Translations under genes and position numbers: made by a program
Notes under the pieces: model-generated
Seen by the model: only the letters and a program-made list of their open reading frames with translations
Databases searched by the model: none
Told to the model about the DNA's origin: nothing
NCBI RefSeq assembly: GCF_001642475.1
Contig: NW_019173993.1
Span: 62,001-126,000, forward strand
Length of the DNA: 64,000 bases
Source: Fonsecaea monophora
Lineage: Eukaryota; Ascomycota; Eurotiomycetes; Chaetothyriales; Herpotrichiellaceae
Direction: 5' to 3'
Shown: positions 56,255 through 64,000 of the stretch, one piece after another
How positions within the stretch are numbered: the first letter of the stretch is position 1
How the letters are laid out: each line of letters begins with the position of its first letter

Positions 56255-56606
56255 GAAGACACCGTTTGCTTGCCCTTGCAAAACAAGTAGTATGAAAAGG
56301 CACGGCGCATCTCGAACAGCGAGGCTCTTCGAAAGTGCGGAGTCGAGAGGACGTCTCGCGGAACACGGGAAGCAGGCTTTGATGCGTTTTTTTTGCCGCC
56401 TCCAGAGGAGCCCATCATCGCTGGGAAAATCAGTGGCTCCAGGGCCATAATTCAGACGACCACAGCCGCCTCGGACCCAGCACACTAGTTTAGTGTCTTC
56501 ATGATATTATACATTGCCCATGCTCAGCAGACAAAACATGCCCTGGAGCCGAGCTTGTTGGTCGAAACGCCCTGCTCAATGCAAAAAGTCACAGACATTG
56601 AGATGT
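56255..56606. other. Convergent intergenic region
   Basis: A 352-base gap between the stops of the SWIM gene and RPN8, with a short T-rich run near 56387. No gene is seen. Confidence 0.4.
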
Positions 56607-57729
56607 CTAGCTCTTCTTCTTGCCTTTTCCTTTTCCATTGCCACTCTCGTCACCTTCTTTCTTGTCTCCATTTACCGCCCCGTTGACCCCCTGCTTTTTC
56701 TCGTCCTTCTCCTTCTCACCTTCCTTCTTTTCTGCCTCATCCTTCTTCGCTTCTTTTTCTTCTTGCTGTTGTCGATTTTGATTCTTGTTGTCAATGAGGT
56801 CGTGGAATGCGGTGATTGCGCGGACTAGCGAGCTCAGGTAAATAGTCATCAGCTGATCGTTGGTCTTGATGCTCATCGCACGAGCTAGCTCGCTATTCTC
56901 AACTTGGTTCTTGCCATTCGGTCGGGAAGCCGGAGGCGTCGTCAAGTTCGGGAGAAGGTTGAAGATGTCTTGCAGATTGCCGAGGATGGCATGGTTAATG
57001 GGAAGGTCGCCATCAAGGACTTTTTGAAGGTAAGTGCCTATATCCCTTAACCGTAGATGAAGACCTTGTAGCGACTGCAGCTGTTGGGTGATGCGAGAGG
57101 AGAGGGTGCCGACTGCGACATCACGGATGTCTCTGAGAAGATGTTCCACCCCAATCTCTTCTGCTTCCTCTGCTTCAATAATCGAAGGGGTATGCACAAA
57201 TGTCTTGGTGGTAGTTGTTCCGTCGTCCTTGATCTCTTCAATAGCAAAATAGGCGTCTGTGGGTACGCCGACTTCCTTCGGTTGGACGTCGATGATGACA
57301 AGGAGAGGGTTGGGAGTGTATTTCTTGAACAGCTCGTTGATCTGGAGATCAGATGCTCGCAGCTTCGGGCCAGAATGATACCACCCGATCAATTTTTCTC
57401 GCGCGTTGACCTTCTTGAACATTTCCCGCATCGACTCGACATAATTATGATCTAGGAACCAGACGGACGGGTCCTTTTCGTCCTCCTCGAAGGGTACTAT
57501 TATCTGTCAGCGAGGTTTCGTATTCGAGGGCGCTTGTCAACAAACCGGCGAAACTGTTTGAAACTCGCACATTCTTGCCATCATTTTGACCCAGCAAAAC
57601 ACCCACGACTCGTTTTCGAGTTCCTTTGGCCGAGCGACCGTAGTGATCTGCAGCTGATAAGAGGACGAGAGGAGCGACCGAGACCTGCCTGCTCACGAGG
57701 GAAAGCGTCTCTGCAGTGGTTGCAGGCAT
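56607..57729 (-). CDS. rpn8: 26S proteasome lid subunit Rpn8 (MPN domain)
   Basis: Two exons, complement(join(56607..57496,57546..57729)), give 357 residues. The 49-base intron (donor GTTTGT, branch GCTGAC, acceptor AATAG) joins NSFA to VPFEEDEKDPSVW. The MPN domain spans about 17-150: VVGVLLGQNDG near 41, DHNYVESM near 78, and GWYHSGPKLRASDLQINE near 100. The last lacks the full JAMM HxH metal pair, as expected for the inactive partner Rpn8. Residues 180-290 form the helical bundle region (LRDIGTYLQKVLDGDLPINHAI). The C terminus is Lys/Glu-rich and ends GKGKGKKKS, longer than a minimal Rpn8. Rpn8 pairs with the deubiquitinase Rpn11 in the lid. The 5' flank is the 565-base gap to the P450. 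Confidence 0.95.
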
Positions 57730-58294
57730 GATGGAGAGCTAGGGGCGGCAAAGGCGGAGGGTTGAGGACAGTCTGGAGAAGGAGTAACAATGTCTACTGA
57801 ACTTGGAGCTCTGATTTTTACAGGCAGAACAGAATTATGGAACAGAGCCAGTGATCAATACCTGTCTTTAATTCAAAAGCAGGCAACTGATTGACGCGAC
57901 CACGAACCAAGTGCGGCTTGTGTCATTGTACTCGGACGTAATATTTGAGATTTGGCAACTTTGCCGACACTTCCCTCTGCCGGACGTCGCGGCGAGCCAA
58001 TCACAGTCGCATCTCAGAGAGTTAGAGGATGCTCAGATATGACTGCTCACTGCATGTGCTCAATCCCTACTGTTCAACAGTGCACCCTCTGCAACATTGT
58101 AGATGCAACTTGAGACTTAGACCTGCAAAGAAATGTCCACTATAATGGCAATACTGCGCACGACTGCAGGCGGAGACTGTTGGATCATTCCATTTCAATC
58201 TAGCAAGAAGTAAAATACTGGATGCATATTCGGCGACGTTAAATATGGCATGCTGAAACAGCCTTCGAAACCAGCCATCCCCAGGGCCAGCGAC
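57730..58294. promoter_or_regulatory. Upstream region of RPN8
   Basis: A 565-base gap between the RPN8 start and the P450 stop. A CCAAT box is near 57995, and TTGGCAACTTTGCC near 57953-57966 forms a short inverted repeat. Both are candidate RPN8 promoter elements; neither is proven. Confidence 0.35.
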
Positions 58295-59995
58295 CTATTT
58301 TTCACCCAGGGTCTCCTTGGTCTCGGCCCAAATCTTATTGATCAATGCCGCTTTCTTTTCCGACCTCACCGTAATATCACATTCAAACGGTTGAGGGATT
58401 GTCATCCAGCCTGGAACCATTGCAATGTTTGGCTCAATCACACTTCCATCTTTTGCGATTTTCTTGGAGATGTTAAAGGCCCACAGCACACGAGCAATGT
58501 TTAAGAACAGCGACTTCTCCGCCACATGCACACCGGGACAGACTCGCCTTCCTGCTCCGTATGAAAAATGGTCGCGCTGGTTGGGGTCCCCAATGTTGAT
58601 GTAGGAAGCGGCTGGGAGATCGTAGCCGAGAAAGCGTTCTGGCATAAACTCGTCGGGCTTGTCCCAGTGAGCTGGATCATAGTTTATTGCCCTGTGCGCA
58701 TGTCAGAAAGAAGTTATGATGCTAGATGCCAGAGACACTTACCACCAGTTCAAGACAACCACCGTCTCCTTGGGGATGAATTAGCCGTTGTACCAGTCGT
58801 CCTCAGTCGTATAGTGCTGAATACCGAATTTATTGGGCGGGCGAGTACGAAGTAATTCTTTAATCATGGCTCTGAGATAAGGTAAATTTGCCTCATCTTC
58901 CCATGTGGGCAGCCTGTCTCCTCCAACCACTCGATCGACCTCTTCCTGAGCCTTTTTCATAATATGTGGATGCAGGGTCATTGCTAAAATCCAGGAGTTG
59001 AGGAACGCAGACGTTGTTTCAGAGCCAGCTTCGACCAGGCCACCGGTTTGATATGCTGCTTGAAGCTGATCTAATCCAAGTTTCTCCGGGTTGCTGAGGT
59101 AGAAATCTTTCGCAAAGCATGGGTTAGCCTTGCGTTCGTCGACCTCTTTCTTTAAGTCTCCCCAGAGATTAAGGTAGACAACGGAGTCATGTGCAAAGCA
59201 TTTCTCGCCAAACTTCCTCCAGTTACCAAACATCCACTGGGGGAAATATCGCAGCGAAGGCCATGTGTCCACGAGGAAGGCACCCGGTGCGGAAAATTGT
59301 TGTAGGTTGTTGACCACACTGTAGATCTTCTTGACCAATGGATTGTCCCAATCGGCCATCCGATGTCCATATGCCACTGTCAGGATCACACTCGATGAAT
59401 AGCGTCGGTTGTGGTCATAAAAGTGTTCCGGGTCGTGGAGCAAATCGTACACCAATTGCTTGGATTCAAGGTCTTGAATAGGTTGATAGCTGGTTGAAAC
59501 AGTTATATTGAGGAGCTGATGGGCGATTTTCCGTACAACGCGGTACTTGGGCCCGTATGGCATAAACAATTGTCGTCGACCTGCGGAAGCCACGTCGCTA
59601 GCAAGCGGTGCTGGTGGTCGGGAGGAGTATATGCCAGACTTCTTGTCCATCAATTCTTTCACCGCCGTAGGAGATGACAAATAGATGTAATCAGCTCCTC
59701 CCATCTTAGTGTAGAAGATCTCCCCATACTCCTTGGCCCACTTCTGCGCCTGAAATCGAAACGTTTCAGCCTTCGACATTTCAAAGAAATTTCCCAGAAA
59801 GGGCAAACCGCGAGGACCGGGGGGAAGGTGTTTCCGCCTCGAATCCTTCAGTGTACTCGGTGTGACCCATAGGTAGAAGCCGATGATGAATATCAAGGGG
59901 AATGCGACACAGGTGGCCAGTACCACTCTCAGAGGCGAGACATTCTCGAGGCGCACTGAGGTCAGCAAGCGGGTGCTGGGCACTTTGACCTCCAT
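58295..59995 (-). pseudogene. Cytochrome P450 interrupted by one in-frame TAA
   Basis: Two exons, complement(join(58295..58691,58743..59995)), would give about 549 codons, but codon 405 (58783-58781) is TAA. It falls between WYNG and FIPKETVVVLNWW, where related P450s usually have a tyrosine. Everything else is intact: N-terminal membrane anchor near 22-45, PPGPRGLPFLGN hinge near 57, I-helix AGSETTSAF near 325, ExxR in KELLR near 385, PERF in MPERFLGY, and haem loop FSYGAGRRVCPG near 475. The intron (GTAAGT...ACAG) joins WW to AINYDP correctly. No intron of workable size removes the TAA. The protein resembles fungal ordA-like microsomal P450s, substrate unknown. It may be a very recent pseudogene, a readthrough gene, or a base-call error. 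Without readthrough the product lacks the haem-binding Cys. Confidence 0.8.
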
Positions 59996-60691
59996 CTTCC
60001 TACGAAAACCACACTATGCTCTTTTGCAAGCCCACTCGTCAAGCTTTCAGATGGTCCGCCGCTCTGCGAGGTATTGAGAAGTCCATATACGTCGCACAGA
60101 ACACCTTGAAAACAGGAGAGTTGGAGTGGTTTTCAGGGTCGAGGTGGACGACCCCATGTCTGCTCCCGCATGGAACCCCCCATTGGTGCACCGTCATCAA
60201 GATCAAGAGCATTCGAATCCGAAGAACGACTTCGTGGGACACGCGGGATTTCCCCATGAAGAGTGGAGGGCCTCCACATTCTGTACATTCAACATGGTGG
60301 AGAGCGGTATTACTAAATAATGGAGATGGAAAAAATGCCAAGGTTATGGGGACGCTGGAGTTGGGGAACAGGGCGTAACATCTCGTCCCAAAGTCATGTG
60401 ATCCTAGTATACATTGTGCTAAAAGGCCGTACGAGGTACTAGGGCATAGACTATGCAAAGTATCGAGAGATGATCTGGACATCTTACTTTGAAAAAGGAC
60501 AGCAACGAGCTCCACTCATCACCGTCATTTTAAAAAAGCTCCAAGTTCCTATAATGAATAGAATTGGCACATGACGAAAGATAGACAAAACTTATGCTAG
60601 GGTACATGAGTATGCATTACCAGAATCCTCCCATTATTTACTTCACCGCTGCTGCTGCGTGCAAATGGCGTTCGACTTGGATTTTGGTCAT
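59996..60691. promoter_or_regulatory. Upstream region of the P450 and 3' flank of the laccase
   Basis: A 696-base tandem gap. It should hold the P450 promoter near 59996-60200. Frames around 60016-60515 lack family features. Confidence 0.35.
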
Positions 60692-63150
60692 TTAATGGAG
60701 GTGGCGGTGGGAGTATCGCTTGCGGTACTTGTGAATGTCAATCTTGGCATCAGGGCGGAAGACCTCGATATCCAACTCGTCAGTGTATCCACGAGCCTTC
60801 AGGCCAGATTGACCAGCCAGTTTGGCTCCTTGAGGGTTGGAGTTCTCATAGGCACTCAAAGCTGAACATTCGTCTTCAAAGGCTTGGTTAACATATTGTT
60901 TGGCGGGAATGTCGTCAGGTCGCTCAAGGAACTGAAGAGCAAGACCGCCATCAACGTGCCACGAAATGTGGCAATGCATGAGCCAGGCGCCGGGGTTGTC
61001 GGTCTCAAAGCCAATGACAGTGTAACCAGCTGGGAAACCAGGGCCTGGAGAGCCTTGCAACATGACAGTGTCACGACGCGTCGGGTTGTCAAAGTTGAGA
61101 GAGCTGACCAGGTCGGAGGTGAAAGTACCGGTACCAGTGCCGAGAACCGAGATATCGTGACCATGGACGTGCATGGGATGAGAAGCGAAGAACTGGTTCT
61201 GGATGACGAAGTAGACCCACTGGTTGGCTTGGTTGAGAACAACAGGATTGCTAACCAGGCTGTTGTTTGATGAACCCTGAGCCAAGGTTTGGAGAGTAGG
61301 CTGGCTGTAGTTGACGTTGATGACGGCGTTGTTAATGTACCACTGGAAAACAGTTCCGTCATCGTTGGTGGCAACTGAGGTAACAGAGCCGGCAGGGATG
61401 GTGGATGCTGAGCCCTGGAAGGCAGTAACAGTGCCGGCCGGCTTCTCCAGGTACGGCACCAAGGAAGCAAGAGGTTCGTCCTGGCAAATGTTGGCAGTGA
61501 CGTTGGTGATGGATGTCGAGATGACGGGAGTAACAGGGGTGGCACCCTCGTAGTTGAAGATGGCGTTAGCTGTTCCCAAACCAGAGTTGGCACCACCCGA
61601 CGGGCAGCCGGTCTGAATGACCGCGCGGACATAGTAACTGCTGGGTGCTTGGTCCATCTGAACAATAACATCGTATCTCTGGCCAGTTGCGATGTTGAGG
61701 GTAGTGGTCTCGTAGGGCACGATGGGCACGAAATCGGCAGCAATGACAGTCATTGTGTGGTTGTCGAAGCCAACAATGTAGCTGTTTTGTGCGGAGCTGT
61801 AACAACTTTAGCAGACGTTATTAAGCGGGAGCAGGGCCGAACAAACCTGTTGATGATGCGGAACAAGTGCTTCTTGCAAGGCTTCACTCCCCACGAGAAA
61901 GGAGTTCCACCAGGAGCAGTTCCATCAGGGTTCTTGTTCATACCGTTGAACAGGGTATTGAAGGAACCTCCAGGTCCGACGTGTGCAATGCGCGATGCCA
62001 TTGCAGCAGCGGTAATAGGGAAACTGCCAAGAAGTCAGACTCTTGTAGTCTGTGAGCACAGGCGTTTCACTTACGTGTCATCAATCATAACTGTACCCAT
62101 GTCGTAGTCGTAGTCGGAAGTGGCGGGTCCGTGGATGACGATAGGACCGCGGATACCATCACCATACTGGGCGAAGGTGTGGCTGTGGTACCATGAAGTA
62201 CCATACGAGCTTGCATGCCACTTGTACGTACGGCTGCCACCGTTTCCAGCAATACCGCACTCAGTAACACCGGGAACGCCGTCCTGATCGTTGGTGTTGA
62301 GTTGGCGGATACCATGCCAGTGAATGGATGTGCTATTATCTTGCAATTGGTTGATCACAGTGACCTCGACCATGTCACCCCAGTTAGCCTCGATCACGGG
62401 GCCAGGGACTTGACCGTTGATGGCGAGAGCGAGCTTGGGGCCCGTGCCATCGAAGACCAAGGTGGTGTTGGTAATCGTCAAGGTGTACTTGCGGGTGACA
62501 CCAGTCTTGTAGTCAGTGTAGTAATCACTGCTGATATCCTTGTTGTCGCACCAAACGGAGCGATCAGAGGCGGAGTTGCAGTAATCGTCTGTGGCATTCT
62601 TGACAGGCGTGTAAGTGGCACAAGTACCGGAGCCTGAGGTCGTGGCAGTTGAAGATGAGGTTGGGCCTGAACCGCCGCTGGTGGTGGGCGAGGTGTAGCT
62701 GTAGCTGCTGCTCGGTCCTGAACCGTTGCCACCGTTTCCGCCGTTTCCACCATTCCCGCCGGTGTCTGTTGGGCCTGAGCCGCCGGCTGTCGTAGATGGC
62801 GTCGAACCGTGGCCGCCATGGCCGCCATGACCGTGTCCGAAGCCATTGTCGGGATGTGCGCCAGTTGCGGTGGCCGTGTTCCCGCCATTTCCGATCCCAT
62901 ATTTGGACTTCTGTTCATTCCAGAGGGAGGCCCAGTAATCCTCAGCACCGTTGTTCCCTTGGCCGGGGTGCCAGCCATTTCCTGCGCCAACATCCGTCGG
63001 ACCCGAAGCGTCGCATGTGAGGACCTGCGTTACCGGGCAGACGGTGTGAGTTCGAGTAGAGGTGGCTGTGACGGTGACATCGGACTCCCAGTTGGAAGCA
63101 CGTGCGAGACCAGCCGCAGCAGCGGTGAGGAAAAGAGGAAAAGAACGCAT
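60692..63150 (-). CDS. Secreted laccase-type multicopper oxidase with Gly/His-rich N-terminal extension
   Basis: Three exons, complement(join(60692..61796,61847..62023,62075..63150)), encode 785 residues, against a usual 550-620. Introns (donors GTAAGT and GTTTGT) rebuild DDTFPIT and IINSSAQNSYIVGFDNHTM. The start at 63150 gives signal peptide MRSFPLFLTAAAAGLARA. Residues 19-195 form a Thr/Ser/Gly-rich extension with HGHGGHGGHG near 110 and GGNGGNGGNGG near 130. Three cupredoxin domains follow with all copper signatures: HWHG near 305, WYHSH near 340, HPMHVHGHD near 620, and HCHISWHVDGGLALQF near 700, which includes the T1 Cys-His pair. The axial position is Leu (GGLALQF). It would oxidise phenols with O2 outside the cell, for melanin, lignin-derived phenols or detoxification. 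The C terminus lacks the DSGL processing motif and ends HRHLH. Confidence 0.93.
62722..62845 (-). repeat. In-frame minisatellite-like repeats in the laccase extension
   Basis: Nine-base units of the CCGTTTCCG type at about 62722-62761 encode Gly-Asn-Gly repeats, and GGCCGCCAT units at about 62810-62830 encode His-Gly-Gly repeats. Unit copies are imperfect. Repeats of this kind can change length by slippage. Confidence 0.7.
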
Positions 63151-64000
63151 TATAGAACGAATGGACGCAGGCAGAGTTGCCTGCACAAAGGAGTGACTTG
63201 AAGGAATATGATGCGTACGGGAAGGAGAAGAAGAGAAGCAAAACAGAGGCGCGAGTAGGGGTTGTATATCACTTTAGCTTTCACCGTTGGGGGCTTCTTT
63301 TTTTGACCTTTCCTTCAAGATTGGACAGCCTGATCGGCCTGCCGCGAAGCCGTGGGTTGTGGGTTTCCGCCAGCGGGATGATTGCCTCACATGCCATCAG
63401 GCATCGTTGAGCTGGGGCAGAACTGTCTCAGTTTAGCATAGTGGATAGGGCGGTGGACTTCTGTTGGTACAATGCGCTGGTGACAAGCGATGAGGATCGG
63501 CTGGTCATCTTGCAACGATGGGCCTTGAAGCGAGATGCCAATCTTTGGACACGGGGTTCGAGTATCAGCCACATCACGCCAAACGGTTAGGATTGCGAAC
63601 GTTGCAAGCCGTTCGACGCCGTTGCTGGCAATAGGGTCACGCTTCCAGGAGACGATGGACGGTGGTTGTTGAGAAAAGCTTGGTGTCAGGGGTAGTTTAG
63701 AGCCGAAAGGGGACAGGGCGCGTCGGAAGTGGATTGCGTGAGCGTCAAGAATTCGCCAATGTTTGCGCCGGTGGAAATTGCAAGCTGTGTTTAATCTTTG
63801 AGCTTGATGACAGGGTTCGGCGCCCACCAATTGCTTGAGGGCGCCATTACTCGGGGGGTGGAGACGCTGGAGCTTTGAAGCGATGGAAGCCTGAATGCGA
63901 AACAGGGGAGGCACCAGAGCTTGATGGGATGCTGAGGTCAGGATTCAGGAGGATCACAACGGAGAAATTGAAAGGAAGTCTGGCTCCTGAAGGCCCGAGA
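63151..64000. promoter_or_regulatory. Upstream region of the laccase to the window end
   Basis: An 850-base stretch. The first 130 bases before the ATG are A/G-rich on the plus strand, that is a pyrimidine-rich leader for the minus-strand gene. A frame at 63387-63914 (minus) has no recognisable features and is not called. Confidence 0.35.

Noticed and set aside
63387..63914. Minus-strand frame of 175 codons near the window end
   Set aside because: Composition and sequence show no family features and it lies upstream of the laccase; likely a random open frame.

Overview
This is a nuclear genomic window from a filamentous ascomycete (Pezizomycotina). Genes carry short introns of about 50-95 bases with GTRNGY donors, CTRAY-type branch sites and YAG acceptors. 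Fungal-only families are present: Zn2Cys6 regulators, a TRI12-type efflux pump, an asaB-type oxidoreductase, a laccase, a Delta-12 desaturase and an rvt gene. The mixture suggests Eurotiomycetes, perhaps Chaetothyriales-like black fungi, but that placement is a guess. I place 23 protein-coding loci, one of them interrupted by a stop codon, and no rRNA, tRNA, CRISPR array or intact transposon. Exon joins were worked out by hand from splice signals and reading phase.

Region 1 (1-11.4 kb) is accessory. It holds the tail of an unidentified protein, a peroxiredoxin-like PRXL2/AhpC-TSA protein, a CTF1/FarA-like Zn2Cys6 regulator, and a divergent pair: a TRI12-family efflux pump and an asaB/CmcJ-type oxidoreductase. 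The shared promoter of that pair carries four same-strand copies of a TAYCCNCGGCT element. Region 2 (12.6-25.8 kb) is housekeeping: UPF1 and IMP4 head to head, a small protein that may carry a WGR-like fold, and the inner-ring nucleoporin NUP192.

Region 3 (26.3-40.4 kb) looks like a metabolic gene cluster. It has two 4-coumarate-CoA-ligase-like enzymes, a family III CoA-transferase, a TauD-type 2-oxoglutarate dioxygenase, an MFS sugar-type transporter, and a regulator combining two C2H2 fingers with a Zn2Cys6 cluster. Together they could import a carboxylic acid, activate it with CoA, exchange the CoA and oxidise the product; the substrate is not visible. Next come an af470-like (DUF4188) protein and an oleate Delta-12 desaturase.

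Region 4 (47.3-57.7 kb) holds TRAPPC10/Trs130, a cellular reverse-transcriptase-related gene (rvt) with intact catalytic aspartates, a SWIM-domain Sws1/Shu2-like recombination protein and the proteasome subunit Rpn8. Region 5 (58.3-63.2 kb) holds a cytochrome P450 interrupted by one in-frame TAA and a secreted laccase with an unusual Gly/His/Ser-rich N-terminal extension.
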